DNA of 64,000 nucleotides from JAUWKC01 sp035527845 (GTDB lineage: Bacteria > Planctomycetota > Phycisphaerae > Sedimentisphaerales > Anaerobacaceae). A model generated the notes under the pieces. The model was not told where the DNA came from and did not search any database. It saw only the letters and a list, made by a program, of their open reading frames with translations. Each line of letters begins with the position of its first letter. Position 1 is the stretch's first letter. Shown here in pieces: positions 45,958-55,265 of the stretch. A program made the translations under genes and the position numbers. The stretch lies in assembly GCA_035527845.1 (NCBI GenBank), contig DATKZT010000073.1, positions 1 to 64,000 on the forward strand, in the 5' to 3' direction.

Positions 45958-48900
45958 TCATGGGGATTCGGCGTCAGCGGCGGGCCATTCCCAGTGTGTC
46001 AGGTCGTCGGACCAGGCGAGGGCGATGGAGGCGAGTTTCTTGAAGCCGCCGGGCGGCTCTGCGTGGAAGAACATTAGGTATTTGCCGACACGGGGTTCGC
46101 CGGTGAGGTCGAGGACGAATCCGGCGGTCAGTCTCTGGGCCGCCCAGGGCCAGTCTTTCTGTCCGAGGGTTATCAGGCCGGTTGCATCTTTTGATGTTGG
46201 GCCGCCGACGTCGCGCCAGGTTTTCAAATCATTGGAGCGTTTCATTCCGATGCCGTTTTTGGGTGAGTGGAACATGAGGTATTCGTCGCCGTCGATTATG
46301 ACGCAGGGGTTTTCGCCTGCGGGTATTCGATTGAAGTATGTCCATGTCTTGAGGTCGTATGAGAAGGACATATTCGCGGCGTTGTCGTCGAAGAAGCACC
46401 ACCATTTTCCGGGCTGGTCCTTATCCTCGATCAGGTAGGCGTCGATGAGCCGACCCATCTTCTCTACGGGTACGTTCGGGCCTTTTACCATGAGCATTTC
46501 CGGCTCGCTCCACACTTCGAGGTCCGGGCTTCTGGTGATCCAGACGCGGCAGTTTTTGTTGCCGTACTTTTCGCCGTTTGGTGTGGGATAGGTTTGGTAG
46601 CACATGATCCACTCGTAACCGAAGCGGATGACGTTGCCGGGGCTGGAGAAATTGAGGCTGAGGTCTTTCGGGGTGAGGATTTTGGGTTCGGTCCATTTTA
46701 TGAGGTCTGTGCTCTTGCTTTCGGCGGTGTAGGAATATCGTTTGCCGTCGTCGGGGTCCTTGAGCCAATATGTGCAGTAGAGATGAAAGATACCGTCGTG
46801 ATAGAGCACGGCCGGGTCGCGGAATGCGCGGTCGTCATCGCCTTTGAGGACTATGGGGGAAGGGATGGCGGAGAAATCAATCGCCCGGGGTTTGGGCGGG
46901 GTTTTTGTCACCACCACACCGGTGGGGACATCCGGGCCGAGGACCACATCACGCCGGGCGTTTGAGAGGTCGTTTTCAAGCAGATGGATGCCGGCGATTT
47001 TCTTGCCTTCGAGTTTCAGAAATACATCCGTGTCCGATGGGCAGGTTGATTTTTCTATAGTGACATTGCGGGTGTCTTTGAAGAGCATGACGGGGCTCTT
47101 GTCCGGTTCAATTATCACGTTAGTCAACGTAATGCCGTTTGCATCTGAGCAGGTCAGGCCATTTTCGGCGGCGACGGAAAGATTCTCCACGGTGACATTT
47201 TCGATGGGCTGTTCGGGCAGGCCTTTTATGATAAGTGCATTTCGGCTTCGGTGACAGTCAAGGTTCCTAACGTAGATATTGCGGAAGCGCGGTGGTCTAT
47301 CGGAGAAGGGCTGGACGGAGCTGGAGCCGTAGAAGGTATTGAGCAGGATGGGTTCGCCGCCGATCCGGTCGGTGGTAATGTCCTGAATCCAGATGTTCTC
47401 GACGGTTCCTCCGCGGCCTCTCATTGATTTGATGCGGATGCCGCGAACGGTTTGGCTGAAGTGACAGTTTCGGATGAGGACATTTTTGACGCCACCGGAC
47501 ATTTCACTTCCGATGGAGACAACTCCGTCGCAGTCTTCGCCGAGGCCGAATCGGCAGTGCCTGACAATGACGTTTTCGCAGGGTCGGGCGACGCGCCATC
47601 CGTCCTCATCCCGGCCCGATTTGATGGCTACGGCGTCATCACTGGTGTCGAAGTTGCAGTATTCGACGAGGACGTTCTTGCAGGAGTCGGGGTTGACGCC
47701 GTCGTTGTTGGGGCCTTTTGTGTGGAGGGTGACTTTGCGGACGATGACGTTTTCGCAGTAAACGGGGTGGATGGTCCACATTGGTCCGCTGCCGACGGTG
47801 ACACCTTCGAGCAGTACGCTTCGGCAGTTTATGAACTGGATGAAGGAAGGGCGCAGGAATGCTTTTGTGCTTCCAAAGACTCGGTCCTTTACGGGCACGC
47901 CCCGGGTCATTTCGTGGAGTTTTTGGGCGGACTTCTCTTGAGTTCCTCTGTTGGTCCACCAGGCACGACCCTGGCCGTCGAGTTTTCCGGAGCCGGTGAT
48001 TGCAATGTTGGTACAGTCGTTGGCGTAGATGGGCGGCGAATAGTTATAACATTCGATGCCTTCATAGCGGGTGAGGACAACGGGCAGGTAATCGTCGAAG
48101 TTCGTGCTGAAACGAATTTCGGCGCCCTTTTCGAGGTGGAGATTGACGTTGCTTTTGAGGTGGATTGGGCCCGTGAGCCAGGTTCCGGGCGGGACAATCA
48201 CTTTGCCCCCCGCTGCCGTAGTGCATGCGGCGATGGCGTCGGCGAAAGCCTTTGTGTTCATCGTGCTTCCATCGGCGACGGCGCCGTAGTCGCCAATATT
48301 GAAGGTTCGGTCGGGGAAGATGGGCGGCTTTAGCTGCGGCATATCAAGCGGCATATCAAACGGAGTATTCAATGGAGCAATGTCACTTGCCCCGGTGTCT
48401 TTGCCGGGCCAGGTCCAGTCGATGAGGTCATCGCTCCATGCGATTCCGAGGGAGACGTCGGTGCTGAACTTGACTGATTCATCTTCGGGGCCGGAGCCGT
48501 GGAAGAACATTATATATTTTCCGACGGCGGGTTCGTTGCGCATATCGAGGACGAAGCCGGCGCTGAGGCGTCCCTGCGCCCAGGGCCAGTGTTTTTGGCC
48601 GAGGGTGATAAGCTGGCCGTAGTCGTGCCAGTTGATCATATCCCTGGAGCGTTTCATGCCGAGGCCGTTGCGTGGTGAATGAAACATCAGGTATTCGCCG
48701 CCGTCGACAAGGACGCAGACGTTTTCGCCGCCGGTGATTCGCTGAACGTAGGTCCAGTTTTTGAGGTCGTATGACCAGGACATATTTACGGCGGCGTCGT
48801 CGAAAAGGCACCACCATTTGCCGGGTTGGTCCTTGTCCTCGATGAGGCAGGCATCAATGAGGCGGCCCATTTTTTCAGGCAGGATGTCGGGTCCTTTTAC

Positions 48901-49401
48901 CATGAGCATTTCAGCGGGTCCCCAGTTTTCCAAATCGCTGCTTCGCATGATCCAGAGGCGGCAGTTCTGGTTGCCGTACTTTTCGCCTTTCGGTGTGGGA
49001 TAGGTTTGGAGACACAGAATCCATTCGTCGCCGAAGCGGATGATGTTGCCGGAGCTGGCGAAGTTGAGGTTCTGGTCGACGGGGGTAATGATGTTCGGCT
49101 CGGTCCAGTTGATGAGGTCGGTGCTCTTGCTGAATGCGACAGTCCAATAGTGTTTGCCATCCTCTTTGGTAATGATATAGGTGTAGAAGAGGCGAAAGAC
49201 GCCATCGTGGTATATGGCGGCCGGATCACGGTAGGCGATGGTGGCGCCGCCTCTGAATATGATGGGCGACTTTATGGCGGAGAGGTCAATTCTTTCGGCG
49301 GCACTCATCGAACTGCAAGTCAGCAAGAGCAGTGCAAGCGATACCACAGGGAGAACAGCCGGCTTCAAAGATTGGCGGTAAAAGTGGTCATGTTTTGTCA
49401 T
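45958..49401 (-). CDS. Secreted propeller-GH28-propeller fusion (pectin-active candidate)
   Basis: 1147 aa, with AAGGAG upstream of the ATG and a signal peptide ending near SAA (residue 35). Residues about 38-350 and 838-1147 are two copies of a five-bladed GH43/GH32-like module (YRDPAAIYHDGVFRLFYTYI and FRDPAVLYHDGIFHLYCTYW; DQPGKWWCLFDD and DQPGKWWCFFDD). Between them, at about 367-820, is a GH28 polygalacturonase-like beta-helix: GDYGAVADGSTMNTKAF, NNDGVNPDSC, SDDAVAIKSG, VVSIGSEMSGG and RGIRIKS. The usual GHG motif reads CDG here, so the conserved His is replaced. It is predicted to act outside the cell on pectin-type or other galacturonan. It faces the symporter and kinase genes across a divergent promoter region. 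Confidence 0.8.
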   Translation of the reverse strand: MTKHDHFYRQSLKPAVLPVVSLALLLLTCSSMSAAERIDLSAIKSPIIFRGGATIAYRDPAAIYHDGVFRLFYTYIITKEDGKHYWTVAFSKSTDLINWTEPNIITPVDQNLNFASSGNIIRFGDEWILCLQTYPTPKGEKYGNQNCRLWIMRSSDLENWGPAEMLMVKGPDILPEKMGRLIDACLIEDKDQPGKWWCLFDDAAVNMSWSYDLKNWTYVQRITGGENVCVLVDGGEYLMFHSPRNGLGMKRSRDMINWHDYGQLITLGQKHWPWAQGRLSAGFVLDMRNEPAVGKYIMFFHGSGPEDESVKFSTDVSLGIAWSDDLIDWTWPGKDTGASDIAPLNTPFDMPLDMPQLKPPIFPDRTFNIGDYGAVADGSTMNTKAFADAIAACTTAAGGKVIVPPGTWLTGPIHLKSNVNLHLEKGAEIRFSTNFDDYLPVVLTRYEGIECYNYSPPIYANDCTNIAITGSGKLDGQGRAWWTNRGTQEKSAQKLHEMTRGVPVKDRVFGSTKAFLRPSFIQFINCRSVLLEGVTVGSGPMWTIHPVYCENVIVRKVTLHTKGPNNDGVNPDSCKNVLVEYCNFDTSDDAVAIKSGRDEDGWRVARPCENVIVRHCRFGLGEDCDGVVSIGSEMSGGVKNVLIRNCHFSQTVRGIRIKSMRGRGGTVENIWIQDITTDRIGGEPILLNTFYGSSSVQPFSDRPPRFRNIYVRNLDCHRSRNALIIKGLPEQPIENVTVENLSVAAENGLTCSDANGITLTNVIIEPDKSPVMLFKDTRNVTIEKSTCPSDTDVFLKLEGKKIAGIHLLENDLSNARRDVVLGPDVPTGVVVTKTPPKPRAIDFSAIPSPIVLKGDDDRAFRDPAVLYHDGIFHLYCTYWLKDPDDGKRYSYTAESKSTDLIKWTEPKILTPKDLSLNFSSPGNVIRFGYEWIMCYQTYPTPNGEKYGNKNCRVWITRSPDLEVWSEPEMLMVKGPNVPVEKMGRLIDAYLIEDKDQPGKWWCFFDDNAANMSFSYDLKTWTYFNRIPAGENPCVIIDGDEYLMFHSPKNGIGMKRSNDLKTWRDVGGPTSKDATGLITLGQKDWPWAAQRLTAGFVLDLTGEPRVGKYLMFFHAEPPGGFKKLASIALAWSDDLTHWEWPAADAESP

Positions 49402-49659
49402 ACACTCTGCTCCTTTTCAGAGGTGGGTCATATTCGACAACAGAAGGACAATTTGTCACAAGAAGATTGTTTTGTCAAACGATAACTTTTCCGGGGCAAG
49501 TTGCGGCCTAGTTTTGGCGGGTACGAGCCGGACGTGGGATCAATACAAAATCGTTGCGGCTGTGAGCAGAGCGGCTATAATGGCGGGCAATTCGGCAAAA
49601 CTGAGCAAAGCCGTCAGGGCGCAGTTTAAGCAAAAGGTGAAGAAAGGAAGGTAAACGTT
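49402..49659 (+). promoter_or_regulatory. Divergent regulatory region with a promoter for the symporter operon
   Basis: TTGCGG (49554-49559), a 16-base spacer and TATAAT (49576-49581) point toward the symporter gene. A 60-codon ORF at 49472-49654 crosses the promoter and is probably not translated. Confidence 0.5.
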
Positions 49660-51366
49660 ATGGATGTCGCGAGTGTTCTGGGGGCTGCGGGGGCATTTAA
49701 GCTGCACTGGTTTGACATTAGCGTATTTCTGGCGTTTTTCGGTGTCGTTGTGGGCGTCAGTATGTACAAAAGCAGGAAGGAAGAGACCGGCGAGGACTAC
49801 TTCCTGGCAGGTCGGGGACTAACGTGGCCGTTGATTGGCTTTTCACTGATAGCGGCCAACATCTCGACTGAGCACTTCGTTGGGATGTCGGGTCAGGGAG
49901 CGGGAATGGGACTTGCCATTGCGAGTTACGAATGGATAGCGGCGATTACGCTGGTCTTTGTTGCACTGTTGTTCCTGCCTAAGTTCCTGCGGAGCGGCAT
50001 CTTTACGATTCCCGAATACCTTGAGTATCGTTACAACTCCGCGGCCAGGTCGATTATGGCGTTCTATGTAATGATAATGTATGTGGTTGTAGCGATCGCA
50101 GCCGTCGTGTATTCCGGTGGTCTTACACTGCAGACGATATTCGGAGATACGCAGAACCCCGCGCATTTGAAATATGGGATACTGCTCGTTGGCTCGATTG
50201 CCGCTGTATATACGATTTGGGGCGGCCTCAAGGCAGTGGCGTGGGCGGACCTTTTTCAGGGCTCGGCGCTGATTATCGGTGGCGCGATAACGATGGTGCT
50301 GGGCTTTGTCGCGATAGGCAAGCTGCATCCGTCGGCCGAGGCGGGGGCCGGCATAATCACTACCGTTTCAAACGGGATACAATTGTTCAGCGAAAAGAAC
50401 GCCGGCAAGCTCCACATGTTCCTTCCTAAAGATCATCCCATAATCCCGTGGACGGCGCTGATAATAGGTATCTGGATTCCGAACTTTTACTACTGGGGGC
50501 TGAACCAGTTTATTACGCAAAGGACTCTTGCGGCTAAGACACTCAGACAGGGCCAACTCGGTATTATTTTTGCTGCGGCCCTTAAGCTGCTTATACCGTT
50601 TATCATGGTATTTCCAGGCATTATGGCCCTGCAGCTCTACCAGGACCAAGTCATTGCAAAAAATGATGCTGCTTATCCGCTGCTGATCAAGAATCTTATT
50701 AATCCCGGTCTGCGAGGCTTTATATTCGCGGCAATCAGCGGCGCGGTGATAAGCTCGCTGGCATCGATGCTGAACTCGGCCTCGACAATCTTTACGATGG
50801 ACCTATATAAACGTCTTATTAACAACAAGGCGTCGCAAAAGTCGCTGGTGTGGATGGGGCGAGTCATGACGTTGTTGTTCGTTGTTGTCGGATGTCTGAT
50901 AGCGCCGAATTTGGGGAGCGAGAAATTCAAGGGGATATTCAACTATATACAGGAAACGCAGGGGTTCATCACGCCGGGGATTCTTGCAGCTTTTGCGTTC
51001 GGTCTGATTTTTAAGCGAGCACCATCTGCGGCCGGTATCTCGGCGATGGCCCTTAACATCCCGGTGTACGGCATCATGAATTTGAAGTTCTTTGAGTTTA
51101 TTAAGCCGATTAAGCCGGCTTTGGACAGCCTGAGAGAAAACGCGTTCATAGGCAAACTCAACGAGCTGGCGTTTCTCAATCAAATGGCAATTACCTTTGG
51201 CGTGCTGATTCTTGCAATGTCGATTATCACTATCTTAAAGCCGCTGAAGGAGCCCAGGGTTATGCCGGTCAGAGAGGAATTCGATATGCGGCCGACTCCA
51301 GCGGTTATCTGGTTAGGCGGTTTGGTAATAGTAGTAACGCTGGCCCTGTATGTTATCTTCAGGTAG
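49660..51366 (+). CDS. Sodium:solute symporter (SSF/SLC5, SGLT-like)
   Basis: 568 aa with about 14 membrane segments. Signatures include GEDYFLAGRGLTWPLIGFSL, AANISTEHFVGMSGQG, GIFTIPEYLEYRY, IWGGLKAVAWADLFQG and AISGAVISSLASMLNSASTI. This family couples inward sodium flow to uptake of sugars or other solutes. The ribosome binding site is AAGGAAGG. It is followed after 14 bases by a sugar-kinase gene and faces the GH28 fusion, so a galactose- or galacturonate-like sugar is the likely cargo. Confidence 0.93.
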   Translation: MDVASVLGAAGAFKLHWFDISVFLAFFGVVVGVSMYKSRKEETGEDYFLAGRGLTWPLIGFSLIAANISTEHFVGMSGQGAGMGLAIASYEWIAAITLVFVALLFLPKFLRSGIFTIPEYLEYRYNSAARSIMAFYVMIMYVVVAIAAVVYSGGLTLQTIFGDTQNPAHLKYGILLVGSIAAVYTIWGGLKAVAWADLFQGSALIIGGAITMVLGFVAIGKLHPSAEAGAGIITTVSNGIQLFSEKNAGKLHMFLPKDHPIIPWTALIIGIWIPNFYYWGLNQFITQRTLAAKTLRQGQLGIIFAAALKLLIPFIMVFPGIMALQLYQDQVIAKNDAAYPLLIKNLINPGLRGFIFAAISGAVISSLASMLNSASTIFTMDLYKRLINNKASQKSLVWMGRVMTLLFVVVGCLIAPNLGSEKFKGIFNYIQETQGFITPGILAAFAFGLIFKRAPSAAGISAMALNIPVYGIMNLKFFEFIKPIKPALDSLRENAFIGKLNELAFLNQMAITFGVLILAMSIITILKPLKEPRVMPVREEFDMRPTPAVIWLGGLVIVVTLALYVIFR

Positions 51367-51380
51367 TCTTTGGAGGCTGA

Positions 51381-52625
51381 ATGGAACTTACGGCGCAGGA
51401 CAGAGCGGCGCTTGAGAAGATTCTGCGGTTGTCCGAGGATGCGGGCATAAACATTAAGGGCGGCAGAATCCGGCGGACATCGTCGCGGTTTTGCTTCGGT
51501 GTGGAGCACGGCGATTATAATGGGACGGAGCTGTTCGGCGTGGGGACGGACCGGTTTATCTGGCTGGCGTACAGGGCCAACGGTGCAAACAAAATGAGGC
51601 TGTTCAGCGGGAATTTTCCCCGTGACGGTGTTATTGAATTCAACCTTGGTGACGTTCCCCAACCGAAATCGGCGGCTATAGCGGACACGTGGGCGAGGTT
51701 CCCTTACGGCGTTGAATATATTTTGCAGCGGGAAGCCATCGCTCTGAGCCAGGGTATTGACGCCGTCATTTACGGTGACATTCCAGGGGGTGGGATGTCA
51801 CGGTCGGCTTCCCTGACGCTCAACCTTATCTTATCGCTTCTTGACGTCAACGGAATCGAGATTGAGGATAAATTCAAAATCGTCGATATGGCGCAGGCGG
51901 TGGAGAACGACTACATCGGTTCGCCTTGCGGACAGCTCGACCAGATCATGATACTGTTTGCGCGTGAGAATATGGGGACATATTACGACCCGAAGAACAG
52001 AAGCATAGAGTATGTGCCGTTGGGCAAAGGAGCGACCGACTTTCGCATTGTCGTTCTTGATACGGGTACGGTTCGGCCCGGCCTGGAGAAATCGACGTAT
52101 AGAATCCGGCGAGCGGAGTGCGAGAGGCTGGCGTCCATATTGCAGGAAGCGGGGTATGACATCAACTGCCTGGCTGATATTAAGGACGAGGACCTTTACG
52201 GGAAGATTATGGCGCAGTTCGGAGAGAAGCACCCGGATTTATGCGATCGGCTGAAATATATTTTCGGCGCGCAGAAGCGTTTTTACGAGATGCTGGATGC
52301 GTGGAAGGCTGGGGACATCGAGACGGTGGGCCGGATATTCCGTGAGGACGGTATTGGGCTGCGGGATGATTACAAGATTTCGGGGCCGGAATTGGAGACG
52401 ATGTGCGATATTGCGCGGACGGTGCCGGGTGTATTGGGTGAGCGGATGTTGGGCGGCGGTGACAAGGGGGCCTCAGGAGCGCTTGTCACGGCCGATAGTG
52501 TGGAGGCATTGAAGCAGGCGGTGGATTCGGCCTATCCGAATAAGCATCGCGAGTATAAGGATGAGTACGCGGTTCACGTGTGCAAGGTGGTGGATGGCGT
52601 GAAAGTTTACGATGGTTTACTCTAA
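51381..52625 (+). CDS. Galactokinase-family (GHMP) sugar kinase, divergent
   Basis: 414 aa with GGAGG four bases before ATG. GHMP motifs are present but altered. Motif 1 is FCFGVEHGDYNG (Glu42, His43), where galactokinases have GEHTDYNxG. Motif 2 is PGGGMSRSAS (from Pro135), where PxGxGLSSSA is usual. Motif 3 is ERMLGGGDKGASG (Gly358-360), where MTGGGFGG is usual. The family phosphorylates C1 of galactose or related sugars. Substrate change toward galacturonate or another pectin sugar is an inference from the neighbours and the altered motif 1. It is cytosolic and probably cotranscribed with the symporter at 49660. Confidence 0.82.
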   Translation: MELTAQDRAALEKILRLSEDAGINIKGGRIRRTSSRFCFGVEHGDYNGTELFGVGTDRFIWLAYRANGANKMRLFSGNFPRDGVIEFNLGDVPQPKSAAIADTWARFPYGVEYILQREAIALSQGIDAVIYGDIPGGGMSRSASLTLNLILSLLDVNGIEIEDKFKIVDMAQAVENDYIGSPCGQLDQIMILFARENMGTYYDPKNRSIEYVPLGKGATDFRIVVLDTGTVRPGLEKSTYRIRRAECERLASILQEAGYDINCLADIKDEDLYGKIMAQFGEKHPDLCDRLKYIFGAQKRFYEMLDAWKAGDIETVGRIFREDGIGLRDDYKISGPELETMCDIARTVPGVLGERMLGGGDKGASGALVTADSVEALKQAVDSAYPNKHREYKDEYAVHVCKVVDGVKVYDGLL

Positions 52626-52669
52626 TGGCAATGACGTGACGGGCGTGTAGGTAGCAGCCCAGAGAGCGA

Positions 52670-53617
52670 ATGATGAACGGTTCATCTGTAAAAAAGGGAG
52701 TTTTCTCGGCGACGGTACGAGCCAACAGGCGGATTGGTGAGTGCTTCTACCGGCTGCGGCTTGAGTTTTTGGGTGCCGGGGCGGAGGCGATAGGCTCCTG
52801 CGTGCCGGGGCAGTTTGTGGAACTGGATTTGTCGGGGGCGGCGTTGCCGGCGGCGAAATATATACCGGAGAACCTGGCGGATAAGGCGCAGCGAAAAATA
52901 CTCCTTCGGAGGCCTTTTAGTTTTGCGGATGTCACTGTCGAGGGTAAGACTGCGTTCGGCGAGATTCTTTATTGCGTGGTGGGGCCGGGAAGTCTGCGAA
53001 TGACGACACTGGCCGCGGGTGATGTGGTCAGCGTAATTGGGCCTTTGGGCAGAGGTTTCCGGGTTCCGGAAGGAAAGCGGACCGCCCTGCTGGCGGCCGG
53101 CGGAATGGGCGCCGGGCCGCTGCTGCATCTGGCGAAGTTTCTCACGGCCAACCATCCCAATGTCAAAGTGATTGCTTTTGCGGGGGCAAAGACGGCAAAG
53201 GAACTGCCATACGAGCGGAGACTGGATGAGATTTCGCAGCAGTTGGGGTTCTCGCTGGCGGAGTTCGCACAGCACGGCATAGAGTCGCAGGTGGCGACAG
53301 ACGACGGGTCGGCGGGGTACGCCGGGCTGGTGACGGATTGTCTGGCGGAGTGGCTGAAGCAGGAAAGCCTGCAGGGTGAGGAGACGATTATTTATGGCTG
53401 CGGACCAGAGGCGATGCTGGCAAGGTTAGCCGAGATTGGTGTCGAACGCCGAATCGATTGTCAGGTGAGTATGGAGCGGCTGATGGCGTGCGGAATTGGC
53501 GTGTGCATGAGCTGCGCCGTGGAATGCAAGGCGAACGGGTCGGGTGAGACGGTGTATAAACTGTGCTGCAAGGATGGCCCGGTTTTCGACGGCAAGGAAG
53601 TAGTCTTCGGCTTGTGA
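52670..53617 (+). CDS. pyrK: Dihydroorotate dehydrogenase electron-transfer subunit PyrK
   Basis: 315 aa. An N-terminal FAD domain has RRPFSFADV at about 84-92. An NAD domain carries LLAAGGMGAGPLLHLAK. A C-terminal 2Fe-2S site uses CGIGVCMSC (Cys274, 279, 282) and Cys299 or 300 (CCKDGPVF). PyrK passes electrons from PyrD to NAD in pyrimidine synthesis. The protein is longer than the usual 260 aa, with an insert around 55-85. Its partner pyrD lies 2.8 kb downstream at 56451, separated by a sulfatase and an aminotransferase. Confidence 0.92.
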   Translation: MMNGSSVKKGVFSATVRANRRIGECFYRLRLEFLGAGAEAIGSCVPGQFVELDLSGAALPAAKYIPENLADKAQRKILLRRPFSFADVTVEGKTAFGEILYCVVGPGSLRMTTLAAGDVVSVIGPLGRGFRVPEGKRTALLAAGGMGAGPLLHLAKFLTANHPNVKVIAFAGAKTAKELPYERRLDEISQQLGFSLAEFAQHGIESQVATDDGSAGYAGLVTDCLAEWLKQESLQGEETIIYGCGPEAMLARLAEIGVERRIDCQVSMERLMACGIGVCMSCAVECKANGSGETVYKLCCKDGPVFDGKEVVFGL

Positions 53618-53674
53618 TGGGCGGTGCGTGAACAGTCAGAAGAAAAGCAGGTTTATTGGCGTATCGAGAACCGG

Positions 53675-55150
53675 ATGAAGGCTTTAGAGAAAAGGATGAA
53701 AAGACGGGAGTTCATAGTAAAGGCGGCAGCCGCTGCGGCCGAAGTTATGCTGACAGGGCAGACATCCACCGAAGCAAGTCCAAGGGGAGAAAGCAGGCCC
53801 AATATCCTTTTCATCATGACCGACCAACAGCATGCCGGGATGATGAGCTGCACAACAAACAAATGGCTTAAAACGCCTGCGATGGACCAGCTTGCGGCTT
53901 CGGGCATCCGGTTCGAAAGAGCTTACGCCTGCAACCCTGTCTGCGTGCCCAACCGGTTCAGCCTGCAAACGGGCCTCATGCCCAGCGCAATAGGAATGGG
54001 GCAGAACGGCGACTCCGAGCGGGCTGCCGTAACCGATGCTATGGTGCAGCAATCGCTTGGCAGTCTTTTCCGCCAGGCGGGCTACGAAACTGTCTATGGC
54101 GGCAAGGTGCACCTGCCCGCCAGGATGAACGATGTGGACAAGCTCGGATATCGAAATCTAACCGGCGACTCCCGCCAGGGGCTGGCGGACGCCTGTGCGA
54201 AGTTTATCAAGGGCAAGCATGCAAGACCGTTCCTGCTGTTCGCCTCGTTCATTAATCCACACGATATCTGCTACATGGCCATCAATGATTTCAGGCGAGC
54301 CAACGGCAAGGCCGCGGTAGGCAATATAGATTCGAGGACGTGCGAGGCCGTACTGGAGAGTGCGCGGGCGAGCGGGGACATCGACGCTTTTGTGGCGGAG
54401 AACTGCCCTGCCCTGCCGACGAATCACGCAGTGCCGGAAGCTGAGCCGGAGTGCATAACAGACAAGTACGTGAATGCGAGGCCTTTCCGGGCATACATCC
54501 GCCAGAAGTGGACTGAGAATCAGTGGCGTCTGCATCGCTGGGCGTACTGCCGGCTGACCGAAATGGTCGACAAGGAAATTGACATAGTGCTTGACGCCCT
54601 GCGCGAGGCGGAGTTGGAAGATAAAACGCTGATAGTCTTTACCAGCGACCACGGCGATATGGACGCTGCGCACAAAATGGAGCATAAATCTGTGCTTTAC
54701 GAGGAATCCGTGCGTGTTCCATTCATAACGAGCTACAGGGGAGTGATTCCGGGCGGTGTGGTTGACAATGAGCACCTCGTTTCGAACGGTCTCGACCTGC
54801 TGCCAACTCTGTGCGATTACGCTGGTATTAAGGTTCCGAAGGGACTGCGCGGTTTGAGCCTTCGGCCGCTGGCTGAAGGGAAAGAAGCCGCAGCCTGGCG
54901 CGATTACGTTGTCTCGGAGAGTCAAAACGGCAGGATGCTCCAGACGGGCCGGTTCAAATACTGTGTTTACGACTCGGGCAGAGACCGTGAACAGCTTATG
55001 GATTTGAAGAGCGACCCGGGTGAAATGAAGAACCTCGCCGAACGTGGCGAGTTCAAAGATGCGCTGGATAAGCATCGTCAACTTCTACATAAGTGGGTCA
55101 AGAACAACAATGATAGCATTGCTGCTGAGTATATTGTCAGCGAATCCTGA
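53675..55150 (+). CDS. Type I sulfatase with twin-arginine signal
   Basis: About 491 aa. The leader MKRREFIVKAAAAAA has the twin-arginine pattern, so export in folded form is likely. The sulfatase core opens with RPNILFIMTDQQHAG. The formylglycine site reads CVPNRFSLQTG (Cys90), with Asn in place of the usual Ser or Ala before Arg. SDHGDM is the second metal site. The C-terminal GRFKYCVYDSG and DPGEMKNLA are common in polysaccharide sulfatases. It would remove sulfate esters from sugars after activation by a formylglycine-generating enzyme not seen here. The start is ambiguous: ATG 53675 or 53696. Confidence 0.87.
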   Translation: MKALEKRMKRREFIVKAAAAAAEVMLTGQTSTEASPRGESRPNILFIMTDQQHAGMMSCTTNKWLKTPAMDQLAASGIRFERAYACNPVCVPNRFSLQTGLMPSAIGMGQNGDSERAAVTDAMVQQSLGSLFRQAGYETVYGGKVHLPARMNDVDKLGYRNLTGDSRQGLADACAKFIKGKHARPFLLFASFINPHDICYMAINDFRRANGKAAVGNIDSRTCEAVLESARASGDIDAFVAENCPALPTNHAVPEAEPECITDKYVNARPFRAYIRQKWTENQWRLHRWAYCRLTEMVDKEIDIVLDALREAELEDKTLIVFTSDHGDMDAAHKMEHKSVLYEESVRVPFITSYRGVIPGGVVDNEHLVSNGLDLLPTLCDYAGIKVPKGLRGLSLRPLAEGKEAAAWRDYVVSESQNGRMLQTGRFKYCVYDSGRDREQLMDLKSDPGEMKNLAERGEFKDALDKHRQLLHKWVKNNNDSIAAEYIVSES

Positions 55151-55265
55151 GCGAAACGGTCAGAGGCTGCCTGGCTTGGCCTTCGGCTGCGACCGGGGCT
55201 GGAGGCTCGTCGCGATGACTTCGAAGGAGATGCAAGTGGGTGGGGCGCAAGCCACGAGGTGATCT

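Noticed and set aside
49472..49654. 60-codon ORF before the symporter
   Set aside because: It spans the -35 and -10 boxes and has no ribosome binding site or known likeness.
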